NCBI GenBank assembly: GCA_003427395.1
Contig: BFEA01000539.1
Coordinates: 91,371 to 126,375, forward strand
Direction: 5' to 3'
DNA from: Chara braunii
Taxonomy: Eukaryota; Streptophyta; Charophyceae; Charales; Characeae
Length of the DNA stretch: 35,005 nt
The notes beneath the pieces were generated by a model, which saw nothing but the letters and a program-made list of their open reading frames with translations, did not search any database and was not told the DNA's origin. The position numbers were made by a program, and so were the translations under genes. Below are positions 1 through 9,246 of this stretch, piece after piece. Positions within the stretch are counted from its first letter, which is position 1. Every line of letters begins with the position of its first letter.

Positions 1-795
1 CCAGTCGAGCGCCCAACTTGCATCTATACCCAGAACCTGTCCAACTTATATATGCGTACCCAACACCCTACTTTTCCTGTGTGCTGCTCTTGGGTGTACT
101 TTGGCCTTAGGGAATTTCGTACACGGCCCCAGCCTTGCAGCAAAAGAAGTTGTCGCCACAGGAAGAAAACAGCAGGCTCCGGGCAGGGTAGGCATGTTGT
201 GGGCAGGCGGAGATTTTTTTGGGACCGCACGGGCCCACAACCGAACTTCTTTTTGTCGGACTACAAATCCCAGTTCTGGTACGGAAGAAAGCAAACTTCA
301 GACCAAAAAACGAAAATTGGGACTGGTGATATGGCCATACGGAAGGCCATTGCCTGTCGGCAAGTCGCATGTGGGATGTGTGAGTGTTGTCAGAGGGCGT
401 GGTGTCCCGGCCCTCCGTGGTGCACTTGGCACACCCTGTGCATGGCCTGTTCCTGGACCGGCCCTGGCTGGCGCTTACTACAGCAAAGGGGTGGGGATGC
501 ACCACTGGCCTTTCCGTTGGTCCACGGGGGCTTGGTGTCCCGCTGTACAACAGAGCAGAACTGGCCTGTGCTCATGGTAGCCACCGGGCTCAGCCAGAGA
601 CAGCAAGGTAGTAGCCTTGGTGCTACTTTTCACTGTGCATCTAGTGTTACCTGGCACAGTTATGGGACGGTACGGGAGATGCAGTCACAATCAAAAGAGA
701 AACGAAACAAAAGAAACGAAGAGATGAGGAAAAAGAGAGAGAAAATGTCACACTTCATATTTGCGCTTGGATCCAAATCGTTGGTTTAGTCTCGT
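1..795. other. No recognisable gene or element
   Basis: Several overlapping open frames of 60-245 codons occur here on both strands, but none shows a recognisable domain, a plausible start context or an amino-acid composition typical of a real protein. The longest, on the plus strand to 789, is rich in Cys, Trp and Arg and reads like translated non-coding DNA. The DNA is moderately GC-rich. I see no RNA gene or clear repeat. Confidence 0.5.
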
Positions 796-953
796 TTAAA
801 CCACCAGTACTTCCTAGAGTCGTGCCCGTTAGTGCATCATGATTTTAGGAAACGTACGGGCTACTACAGGAGTGCCCAAATTCATACAACTAGAAACGTT
901 TCTACTCTTTTTTTTTCCACGGACAATAGTTGGGCCAAGTACTGGTGGTTTAA
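796..953. mobile_element. Small inverted-repeat (MITE-like) element
   Basis: A perfect 17-bp inverted repeat, TTAAACCACCAGTACTT at 796-812 and its complement at 937-953, encloses about 124 bp without coding capacity. The outermost bases read TTTAA on both sides (795-799 and 949-953), so the true structure may be a 13-bp terminal repeat starting ACCACC, flanked by a TTAA target-site duplication. The size and structure suit a MITE. The superfamily cannot be set from one copy, because the palindromic flank makes the exact ends ambiguous. Confidence 0.55.
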
Positions 954-2506
954 TGCGACCTACCAGGCGTCGTGGTCTAGACCCTAAAAAATAGGGTACC
1001 CGCGGCCGCATCAGTAAGAAGCTTATCACCCCCCGCAGAAGGTCATAAGCCTCCTCCTTACCATCGGACACGGGCCCCTACTCGTGGTAGGCCTATCGTC
1101 CTTTATAAGTAGAGAGGTTGCTGGTCGGTACCCCGTTATGGGGCCACGCTGCACGCCATCGATGCAAATACCCTTACAAAGGTATCCACCCTGGTTTTTG
1201 CAATGACAGGAAATAAGTTTGATTCGAAATTTGAGTACACCGCGAGAGTCGTGGTTGTGTTTCTTTTAAGCTGACTAAATGGTTGACTAGAAATAGAGAG
1301 TGTGTGGATGTGCAGTTTTGAGGCGCGCATGATATTTCTTATTGATATTATGGAACCGACGTATCCGTCGGCCAACTTTTGATTTTGATTCAACTATGAC
1401 TAAGGTGATCCTTTCTATGGATGCGATCGTGGTTTGCGTCCGCTCATGCAGAGGCCGACTTCGATAGCAATGCGACCTTTGTGTGGTGAAAGAAGTGAAC
1501 AGTGGGGTAAAAACACGGGTTAGGCCTCCGCGCAGTAGGCGCGGGAGCTTAGCGACCGTGAGTTTAGCCGGCAGGCCAAAAGAGTGACCGTGGAATGTTA
1601 TAGCGGACCCGCATACGTAGCGGCATGCGTTTATATAGATTTTCGCTAATATTATACTTAGCTTTGGGCCTAACACTGTTGGTTACGGTGTCGGACTTTC
1701 ACCCTGGAGATTCAGGAGTCGAGGCCAGCACGCGATGGCACAAGAGTATCGAAGCTGCGTGAAGAGACCGTGACCACGGGGTTGAGGGCCCAGCGTGGCT
1801 ATCCCCCTTGGTTTTACTATTTGTTGTGTTGTCGTACCAAATACCCTTACAAGGGTATTCGGTGTGTTTTTTCCAGGTCACGCCGGTGCGACCTCGTCCG
1901 AAGTTGACGGCACGCTCGCGGGTGAGAGTTGAGTCATTGCCCGGGTGAGTGGAGCGTGCGTGGTGTATCGACGACGAGATGCAACCATTTGCGGTCTGGG
2001 TGTGTGTGGCATCACAGGGCAGCGAAACATGCGGCCCCTTTTTTCGTTTTTTTTTTTTTNGGACTTCTTTCCCCCTCCAAGCAACTGTTTAGTCCCTGCT
2101 TCTTGGAATGGATAGCCCCTTGGTAGTCCTTGAGAGAAAGATTTCTTCTTTTGGGGTATTCTGAAAATGAATGAGGATAGGTGCTTGTTTTGCAAGTTCT
2201 TGCTGGCGCCCAGGATGGGTGAAGAGGCATTGGACTCATCTATTTTGGACCTGGAAGGAAGGGGGTACTGGTCGTTTTTTTTGTATCAATGCTACTGTTA
2301 TGTTATTGTACTCAAGGGGACGCTGGACCCGCTTTCCAGCAGGTGTTGCACCCACCAATAGACTGGAGCCCTCCGTGAATCAGGAAGAGGAGTGTATGCT
2401 CTTCTTACCATCACTCCTTCCTGTGAATACGGGGTTTTTATTAAAAAAAAAAAGAAAAAAAAAAGCGTGTACCCGCTGAGCTAGGCCCATTGTTTCCCTT
2501 TTTCTG
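954..2506. other. Unassigned DNA with poly-T tracts
   Basis: No gene is recognised. The stretch holds two copies of a short palindromic motif (about 1167-1186 and 1839-1859). A segment at about 1525-1600 resembles the group II intron-like DNA at about 7190-7250. Homopolymer T tracts include one next to the single N at 2060. Short open frames here have no family signature. Confidence 0.4.
1839..1860. repeat. Perfect short palindrome, second copy near 1167
   Basis: AATACCCTT (1840-1848) and AAGGGTATT (1851-1859) form a 9-bp stem with a 2-nt loop. A near-identical motif lies in the same orientation at 1168-1186, and T-rich sequence follows both copies. They could be ends of a degraded element of about 0.7 kb, or unrelated copies of a short repeat. 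Confidence 0.4.
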
Positions 2507-2830
2507 TTTTTTCTTTTTTTTCTTTTTTTGATTTTTTTTCCCCTTTGGACCATGGCCTTGAGATATTGTCACTGAACTGAGGGGCCCAGGGCAATTTAGA
2601 ATTATCCTAAAAGCCTTGCTCTACCCCTCACCACAGGTCCACAGGATGAAAAGAACAAAGATTATAGCGATGCATTTTCCCGTGTTCTATGAGAAGGTTC
2701 ATTCTCATTTTGGCATTTTTGCACATGGTCAGTGGTGGCATCCGGATTCGAACTTTGGTCGATGTTTCAACAATTCATGGGTGCGCAGTGCGCACCATTT
2801 GGGCCAGGGCCGTTGTATTGTGTGTGTACC
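2507..2830 (-). mobile_element. tRNA-derived SINE candidate
   Basis: Read on the minus strand, 2795-2806 matches an RNA polymerase III A box at 11 of 12 consensus positions (TGGCCCAAATGG). Position 2744-2754 matches a B box at 10 of 11 (AGTTCGAATCC). The boxes are about 41 nt apart, close to tRNA spacing. Downstream on the same strand the unit ends in an A-rich tract, seen on the plus strand as interrupted poly-T at about 2507-2559. Head, body and A-rich tail is the expected SINE order. No clear target-site duplication was found, so the ends are approximate. Confidence 0.5.
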
Positions 2831-3104
2831 TTTCAGCCACATGGGGTTGTTGTTTTTTTTTTTTGTGTGTGCTTTTCTTGTGGGTCATTTCTACGACCAA
2901 GCTCACAAAGTATAGCCCACCCACCCACCCCCCACTGTACTACCCAGGCCATGTAGCGCTATACCATATGACCTCCCATGCCCCCCCCCCCAAAAAAAAA
3001 AAGACATAGCATTGCCCAACCCGCATCACACTGCCCAACAAATTTCATTGCCAAGATGGAAACGAGGCTGGGGAACCTCACAAACAACCAAGAGAAGGTT
3101 AACA

Positions 3105-4662
3105 ACTCATAATATTTTCAGGTCATTTTTCAGCTCCCCTTTGTATACCCATCCAAGCATTTGGACGGGGGAACCTGAAACCGCTTTTAGAAGCTTCAGC
3201 CACTTCATATATTTTCAGAGGTTTGAGGTTTCTCCATCTGAAACACCCGAAATGATCTGAAGTGGCTGAAAATCTGAAAGCAGTTTCAGGACCCCCATCC
3301 AAGCATTTGGACGGGGGGACCTGAAACCTCTTTCAGAAGCTTCAGCCACTTCAAATCATTTCAGAGGTTTTAGGTCCTCCCACCCGAAACTTCTGAAATG
3401 ATCTGAAGTCGCTGAAAATCTGAAAGCGGTTTCAGATGCCCCCATCCAAGCATTTGGATGGGGAGACCTGAAACCACTTTCAGAAGCTTCAGCCACTTTA
3501 GACCATTTCAGAGGTTTCAGGTCTCTCCATCTGAAATTCCTGAAATAATATGAAGTGGTTGAAGCTTCTGAAAGCGGTTTCATATCCCCCCATCCAAGCA
3601 TTTGGACGGGGGGACCTGAAACTGCTTTCAGAAGCTTCAGCCACTTCATATCATTTCAGAGGTTTCATGTCTCCCCACCTAAAACTCCTGAAATGATATG
3701 AAGTGGCTGAAAATGTGAAAGCGGTTTCAGATGCCCCCATCCAATCATTTGGATAAGGGGACCTGAAACCACTTTCATACGCTTCAACCACTTCAAATCA
3801 TTTCAGAGGTTTCAGGTTTCTCCATCTTAAACTCCTGAAATGATATAAAGTGGCTGAAGCTTCTAAAAGCAGTTTCAGGTCCTCCGATCCAAGCATTTGG
3901 ACGGGGGGAACTGAAACCACTTTCAGAAGCTTCAACCACTTCATATCATTTCAGAGATTTCATGTCTCCCCATTTGAAACCTCTGAAATGATCTGAAGTG
4001 GCTGAAAATCTGAAAGCGGTTTCAGATGCCCCATCCGGCCATGTCGTTGGGGAAACCTGAAACCACTTTCAGAAGCTTCAGTCACTTCAGATTATTTCAG
4101 AGGTTTCAGGTCTCTCTATCTTAAACTCTTGAAATAATCTGAAGTGGTTGAAAATCTGAAAGCAGTTTCAGGTCCCCTCATCCAAGCATTTGGACGAGGG
4201 GACCTGAAACCGCTTTCAGAAGCTTCAGCCACTTCATACCATTTCAGAGGTTTGAGGTCTCCCCACCCGAAACTCCTGAAATGACTTGAAGTGGCTGAAA
4301 ATTTGAAAACGGTTTCAAAACCACTTCAGGTTATTTCATAGGTTTCAGGTCTCCCCGCCTGAAACTCCTAAAATAACATGAAGTAGCTGAAGATTCTGAA
4401 AGCGGTTTTAGGTCACCCTACCCAAACATTTGGATGGGGGGACCTGAAACCAATTTCAGAAGCTTCAGCCACTTCAGGTCTCCCCACCCGAAACTCCTAA
4501 AATGACTTGAAGTTGCTGAAAATCTGAAAACGGTTTCAGATGCCCCAATCCAAAAATTTGGATGGGAGAGTATGAAACCGCTTTCAGAAGATTCAACCAC
4601 TTCAGGTCATTTCAGAGGTTTCAGGTTTCCCTCCCGAAACTCCTGAAATGACATGAAGTGGC
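3105..4662. repeat. Satellite array of about 147-bp inverted-repeat units
   Basis: About ten units follow one another with spacings of 146-148 bp, measured at the motif CCAAGCATTTGGA (about 3153, 3299, 3446, 3594, 3741, 3889, 4035, 4182). Two shortened units occur near 4424 and 4552. Each unit has a left arm (CTGAAACCGCTTTCAGAAG, then CTTCAGCCACTTCA) and a right arm nearly its reverse complement, with CTGAAGTGGCTGAAA and CTGAAAGCGGTTTCAG in mirror order. The array is therefore a run of alternating inverted arms of about 55 bp. Open frames of 97 and 60 codons inside it are by-products of the repeat. A weak extra trace lies near 4750-4800. Confidence 0.92.
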
Positions 4663-5449
4663 ACACAACAACGTTGACGGTTGAACCAAAACAAAAACAG
4701 ACGAAAAAAAAAGGAAAAAAAAACATAAAATCTTACTTTCAAACCACCTGCATCTCATGAAATGACCTGAAGTGTCCTCATGTCATTTCAACGATTTCAT
4801 ACCTCTGCTAACAGACTTCATAATCTTTCATTCTGAAATGTTAGTAGGTTGTTAACCACTTGTGAAACAACCCAGAGTAGAACATCCAGGATCCATCCCG
4901 ACATGGCATAACCCCACCAAACATCTGAAAAGCATGAGTGAGAAATCGATGTATTTTGACAGGACGATCTCGTTCCGTATATAAATTATTCCGTGTTTCT
5001 CGGAAAAGTTTTCAACTCATATAGTATCACATGGGCCCAACCCTTTTTTTTTCTCTTTTTCTCCTAGAACTGTGTGTGTTGGTACCATCGTATAGAGCTT
5101 CTAACCACAGTCATTGGTCTCTCAACCGAATGATTTGTAACACTTAAGCGGGTCTTGGAAGACGCGGTTTTTTTTTTTTTTTTTTTGTCCCTCGCGTTTA
5201 TTTTATTTAGTTTTTTTTTTTTTTTAATTATGTTTTTTCTTACTTTTATTTTTACTGATGTCTTTGACTCAGTGACCGGTTTCGAGGTCGACGTCCGGAC
5301 TGACGGACCTAGCTCAAGTGCTACTATATCACGAGAGTGGTGGGGTCCGTGGTCGTGGTTTCCCTTGGTTTTTCATTTGGAGAGCGTCGATAGCCTAGAG
5401 TGAAAGAGAATTGGTGAACATTTCAAGTGAGCCTGTGGGGCTGTAGCAC
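4663..5449. other. Unassigned AT-rich DNA with poly-T tracts
   Basis: No gene is recognised. T-rich runs lie at about 5043-5060, 5166-5187 and 5210-5240. The frame starting at 5155 is built mainly from those runs and is not credible as a protein. Confidence 0.4.
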
Positions 5450-5660
5450 GAGGGCGGCCGGGGTCACTACGGGTGCACCGTCCCCCAACCACGATCTGTT
5501 GTGAGAGGTTTGAGTGTGAGCATGCCCGGTCCCGTTGTCTGTTGAGGGAAAATGGGAGTGAGCATGTCGTTGGGACCCGTAAGATGAGGCACTATGCCTT
5601 GCGCGGGGGCCACTGGGCGCCGAGGAGGGCGCCGCCTAGCTTAGGCCCGCTGTTCCCACG
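5450..5660 (+). pseudogene. 25S/26S rRNA fragment, sense, copy 1
   Basis: The segment matches, with decay, a domain II stretch of plant cytosolic 25S rRNA as I know it. It runs from the GGGTGCACCG block (5471-5480) through GAGTGTGAGCATGCC (5511-5525) and GGGACCCG (5571-5578) to CTATGCCT (5592-5599). An internal repeat of the GAGTGTGAGCATG block at 5546-5564 shows a small local duplication. It is far too short and diverged to be functional. It joins directly to an antisense 25S piece. Confidence 0.75.
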
Positions 5661-5975
5661 GAATCCCTCTTCACTTCGGTCCCCAAAGTCCCATTTGAAT
5701 GTTTGCTACTACCACCAAGATTTGCACTGGGGTCCGCCTCACCGAGGCTCAAGTTGCAGGTTTCGCAATGGGTCCTCGTCCACCAACTCGTCGGGCGTCA
5801 GAATCACCACAACTGAGGCATAGGTAGTACGCTGCAGCGCCATCGGCTTGGGCTGATTGATTTAGTAGTAGGAGAGTTACTACTCACTCCTTAGTGGATT
5901 TCGATTTCCATGATCGTCGTCCCATTGTCTGTATCGGCCCACACCTTGTTTGTTGTGTCTGCGTTAGAGCGCAGT
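5661..5975 (-). pseudogene. 25S/26S rRNA fragment, antisense, copy 1
   Basis: On the minus strand this matches the 25S rRNA region about 0.2-0.6 kb downstream of the preceding sense piece. Landmarks on the plus strand include CTACTACCACCAAGATTTGC (5706-5725), CTCACTCCTTAGTGGATTTC (5883-5902) and the block ending GAGCGCAGTTTGG (about 5968-5980). The orientation is opposite to 5450-5660, so the two cannot be a simple truncation of one rRNA gene. It is heavily mutated and is a relic. Confidence 0.8.
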
Positions 5976-6965
5976 TTGGCGCAGAGGCAAACAGAGGCAA
6001 TGAAGTCAGGATGAACCTAGGCACGAAGTGGCATCGGATGCATGCAGGAGAAGATGAAGATGGCGCAGGTGATGAGAGAAGAAGGTGCGGCGGACGATAG
6101 ATCCCAGAGCTAAAATCGGGCGACCCAAGATACGAAACATTTTTTTTTTATGCTGCGAATTTGATGGTGTTGGTAGATATGAAGTTAGTTGGGTAGGTTT
6201 TAAGTTAGACGGAAAACAACGTGCGTGGAGATGAAGGGATGTTGGATATGGTGGAAGAAGGAATCAGAGGGGTTTACGGGGCGAACGACCTCGAATTTGA
6301 AGCTAGAATTAGCAGAAAGTTAGTAGAGAGGGAGTTAGTGGTAAAAAGGTATGCGCGATAGAGGGAGAGCGACTCCGGAGAAGAAATTGTGATACTCCGA
6401 TTGTATCTCGATGAGCATGAGAATGAGAGCGGAGAAAATATAGACAGGGGTCTTAGGCTATGATGAATCCGACGGGAATGGTGTAGTTGAGAGTTAATGG
6501 CTAGCTTTTGAGTTATGGTAAAAACGGGTCGCGAGAGGGACCAGCAGAAACGAGCGGGAAGAATAGCAACTTTGAGTTGTATTTACCCATGTTGTGAGGG
6601 CAATAGGCAAATTCATAGATGTATTTTTCTTGGTTTTAGGGAAAGGTTCAATTTTTTATTTTTTTTTGCCTTTTTTTCTTTCTTGTTTCTCTTGAGGTCT
6701 TAAAACTTACCTTGAGTAGCGGTGTACTTAGTCGTATTCTACCAATTGGGCTCGCTATCAGTTGGCAACGATTCTCGACAGAGGAAGAGAACACATAGGT
6801 TGAGTGCGAGTGGACACGCAGAGGGATGGAGAGAGAAACAAAAGCTAGTGAAGACTTACCTCGCAATTGGTAGGGGTACTGATCATGTGGGAGGAACCGA
6901 AAGTCGAAGTACGGTGCCAACCAGAGAGCAGGCACGCGAACAGGGCAGTGCATACTTATGCGGCT
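5976..6965. other. Flank of rRNA-derived repeat, unassigned
   Basis: Purine-rich DNA without a credible gene. Parts resemble the DNA after the second rRNA copy: an AAGTGGCATCGGATGCATGC-like block at 6026-6047 against 8372-8394, and similar stretches near 6170-6240 against 8570-8620. The duplicated unit may therefore extend beyond the rRNA pieces. Short open frames here show no domain. Confidence 0.4.
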
Positions 6966-7100
6966 GTGAGCTGGAGTTGACATAGAATTTGCAGGTATAT
7001 AGTCGTCAGGATGTCCCAATACGTTAGGTGCATAAAAAAAAAAAATGGACAAAAATATTGCAAAGGCTACCCAACCTACGAAATCTTTGAGTGAAATAGC
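6966..7100 (-). pseudogene. cob: Mitochondrial cob (cytochrome b) exon fragment
   Basis: The minus strand reads 45 codons with the signature of mitochondrial apocytochrome b: KDFVGWVAFAIF, then FFYAPNVLGHPDDYIPAN and SMSTPAH. This is the region between transmembrane helices near the Qo site, about residues 220-270 of a normal protein of about 390. The expected PEWY segment after STPxH is missing, and reading continues into unrelated sequence. A run of A within the FFF stretch (about 7026-7037) suggests slippage. The exon begins directly after group II intron domains V and VI (7101-7180), so intron-containing mitochondrial DNA was transferred, not spliced cDNA. It is a nuclear mitochondrial insertion (NUMT) remnant. 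Confidence 0.82.
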
Positions 7101-7180
7101 ATAACTGACGCCTTCATACATAAATAGGCATCAGAGAGCCTTTCCCGAACCGTATGTGTAAGTTTCCTCGCATACAGCTC
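7101..7180 (-). ncRNA. Group II intron domains V and VI (mitochondrial relic)
   Basis: On the minus strand 7147-7180 folds as a 34-nt domain V. The outer stem GAGCTGTATG pairs with CATACGGTTC, the AGC triad is present near the base, and a GAAA tetraloop caps it. Next comes a domain VI-like stem, CTGATGCC with GGCGTCAG (7127-7134 with 7105-7112). The intron would end in AT at 7101, and the cob exon starts at 7100. More intron-like sequence lies at about 7181-7260. With the 5' domains missing it cannot splice as it stands. Confidence 0.75.
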
Positions 7181-7504
7181 TCACGGAGGTCCTTAGTTAG
7201 CGACTGTAAGTAAGCCGGCAAAGGCTTGGCAACGGTGAACTGGATGGACGTCGTGTGAATGATCAATCAAATTTGTGTTCTCCATAGGACCCTTTGTGAT
7301 GTCTGGCATCAATCACTACTATGGTCCCTCCGTCGCCCCCAGTGTTTGCACTTTCGGGCGATCCCGAATTCCAACCAATTGCGAACTTTGGATCCTTAGG
7401 TGTACCCACATCTTGGATCTGCTGCCTGCAGTCAATCTGTACGCTTTCTCATGTGCGAACCCTCTACGTCCGAGTCCAAATCCTACTAACCCTATCTGGA
7501 TTTT

Positions 7505-7577
7505 GGGTGTATAGCTTAGTTGGTAGAGCATTGGGTTTTTAACCTAATGGTCGCAGGTTCAAATCTTGCTATACCCA
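7505..7577 (+). tRNA. trnK: tRNA-Lys(UUU), mitochondrial type, probably a NUMT copy
   Basis: A complete 73-nt cloverleaf. The acceptor stem GGGTGTA pairs with TATACCC (one G-T pair), with discriminator A. The D stem is GCTT/GAGC, the anticodon stem TTGGG/CCTAA, the T stem GCAGG/CTTGC. The anticodon is TTT at 7538-7540. The sequence resembles plant mitochondrial trnK-UUU much more than nuclear tRNA-Lys. G-T pairs in the anticodon and T stems suggest mild decay. Nearby cob and group II intron relics support a mitochondrial origin. Whether it is transcribed in the nucleus cannot be told. Confidence 0.85.
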
Positions 7578-7832
7578 TAAGGTGGGGTAGACATTCTTAT
7601 ACTCATTTCAGGCAACTAACGGGAGGGTCCGCCTGCGGGACCGATGCGCTCGACAGCACCCACATGTTCGATAGGTGGGACTAAGAGGGTGTCATTATGC
7701 TTTATTTTGTGTTCTGTTTTTTTTGTTAGGAGTGGTACCAGTCCTGCTGCTAGTACCGAGACTGGACCGAAGGTCAATAGGCTTGACTCGATTGGAACAA
7801 CCCGGAACTACTGAGATGTATGCCTGAGAGGT
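7578..7832. other. Intergenic, shares a block with about 13936-13965
   Basis: No gene is seen. A block at 7638-7664 (TGCGGGACCGATGCGCTCGA) reappears with few changes at about 13939-13965. The last part (about 7790-7832) may be more strongly decayed 25S rRNA leading into the next feature. Confidence 0.35.
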
Positions 7833-7995
7833 GGAGGAAGTCTAAGTGGCAGGGCCCCTTGACGGACACACCGACCGCCATTCATGATCTGTCATGAAAG
7901 GTTTGAGTGTCAGCATGCCCGTTGGGACCCAAAGGAGTCGAACTGTGCCTACGCGGAGTGGCCCAGGGCACGGTGGGGAGGTCTGCAGGGTACTG
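7833..7995 (+). pseudogene. 25S/26S rRNA fragment, sense, copy 2
   Basis: Same 25S segment as 5450-5660 but more complete on the downstream side. Landmarks are GGTTTGAGTGTCAGCATGCC (7900-7919), GTTGGGACCC (7921-7930), CTGTGCCTACGCGGAGTGG (7944-7962) and GGTCTGCAGGGTACTG (7980-7995). It runs without a gap into antisense 25S sequence, as the first copy does. Confidence 0.75.
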
Positions 7996-8345
7996 TGTGA
8001 ACAACTGTTCACAAGGAACACCTCTCCACTTCCGTCTTCAGAGTTCTCATTGGAATATTTGGTACTACCACCAAGATTTGCATCGGGAGCCGCTTCACCT
8101 AGGCTCATACTGAAGGCTTCGCGGCAAGCCCCGCACCCTCCTATTTGTCGTGGCATTGAGAATCGCTACGACAACCCAGCATAGGTCGCACACTTCAATG
8201 CTATCCATTTTCATAGTTGATTGAGTCGGCAGGTCAACGGTCACACACTCTCTAGCGGATTTCGACTTCCATGACCATCGTTCTGCTATCTATATGAATC
8301 AACTCACTTTGTGGTGTCTAGGTTAGCGCACAGTTCGACATTGAT
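7996..8345 (-). pseudogene. 25S/26S rRNA fragment, antisense, copy 2
   Basis: Minus-strand 25S rRNA sequence matching the piece at 5661-5975. Plus-strand landmarks: GTACTACCACCAAGATTTGC (8062-8081), CTCTAGCGGATTTCGACTTC (8249-8268), CTTTGTGGTGTCTAGGTTAG (8308-8327). The open frame read on the minus strand across 7842-8156 is an rRNA-derived artefact of the kind often mis-annotated as a protein. Confidence 0.82.
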
Positions 8346-8976
8346 CAAGGAAGAGGAAGAGGAAAAACACGAGAAGTGGCAGGGCATCTGGACGCGGATT
8401 TGCACCAAATGCGTTCCAAGGCAGGGACGACGATGACGTAGAAGAAGAGGAGGAGGAAACGAGAGTGAGGAAGACCAACCACACCTATCTTTATGCAGAA
8501 TCAATCGATCCGGGTAACTAAGTTGGGGTTTTCAACCATTGCGAGTCGAATGGCGAGGTTAGTCCGATTGTTAGATAAGTAGGGTAGGATGTAGAAGAAA
8601 GCAAGGTGCGCGGAGTTGTAGCGGTGACGAATATGACGAGAATGGAGATTGCGTAGTTCCCTCGTTCCCATACGGAAGTGCTCGAGTGAGGAGTCGTTTG
8701 GGAGGTTTCAATGGGTGGCGAATCCGATAGTGAGCTCGAACCTCGAATTAAGTAGGTAGTTTTTTAGCTACAGATAATAATAGTTGCGTGTGGGGGAGGG
8801 CACGGTGAAGTGTTAATTCACACGACCATGTTCTATGTGGAGATTCATCCCCATTTAGCAAAATTGGTAAGTAGTAGAGCGGACCCCACGCTCGCGCTGC
8901 AATAGTCACAACTTTTTTTTCCCGTTCGGTGCAACTCACCTCGATGTGATCCTCATCCCGACCATTATGGTTTGTC
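8346..8976. other. Unassigned, purine-rich flank of rRNA-derived repeat
   Basis: No gene is recognised. Partial resemblance to the flank of the first rRNA copy is noted under 5976-6965. Around 8877-8901 there is a partial match to the repeat that follows (CCCCACGCTCG). Confidence 0.4.
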
Positions 8977-9246
8977 CCACTCACGACCTTTGTCCTACGG
9001 CTCGCCATTGCTAATCATACCTTTGGCGGCTTCCTTCTCGTTGTTGGGTGCCCGTTCATTCGCAATCGGATGCGTGGCAAGTAAGCGTTGAGATGATGTC
9101 CGGGCCCCACGCTCGTGCCACCACTCGCGACCTTTGTCCCGCGGCTCGCCATTGCTAATCATACCTTTGGCGGCCTCCTTCCCGTTGTTGGGTGCTTGTC
9201 CGGTCTCAATCGGATGTGTGGCAAGTAAGCGTTGAGATGATGTCCG
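8977..9246. repeat. 144-bp tandem duplication
   Basis: The block starting CCTTTGTCC at 8987 repeats at 9131 with about 90 percent identity by eye. It includes GCTCGCCATTGCTAATCATA and GGCAAGTAAGCGTTGAGATG in both copies. A partial earlier trace at about 8877-8901 suggests the array was once longer. The open frames across it carry the same peptide twice and are by-products. Confidence 0.88.

Noticed and set aside
52..789. 245-codon plus-strand open frame
   Set aside because: No domain, high Cys/Trp/Arg content, overlapping equally long frames on other phases and strands, and no splice or promoter context.
3356..3649. Open frame of 97 codons with repeated WLKLLKAVSGP-like peptides
   Set aside because: It is a by-product of the 147-bp satellite. 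The peptide repeats because the DNA does.
3105..4662. Possible CRISPR array
   Set aside because: The whole 147-bp unit is repeated and there are no unique spacers. The context is eukaryotic, so it is a satellite.
7842..8156. 104-codon minus-strand frame with an LGGSTKYSNEN motif
   Set aside because: This peptide comes from translating sense-orientation 25S rRNA sequence and is a familiar annotation artefact.
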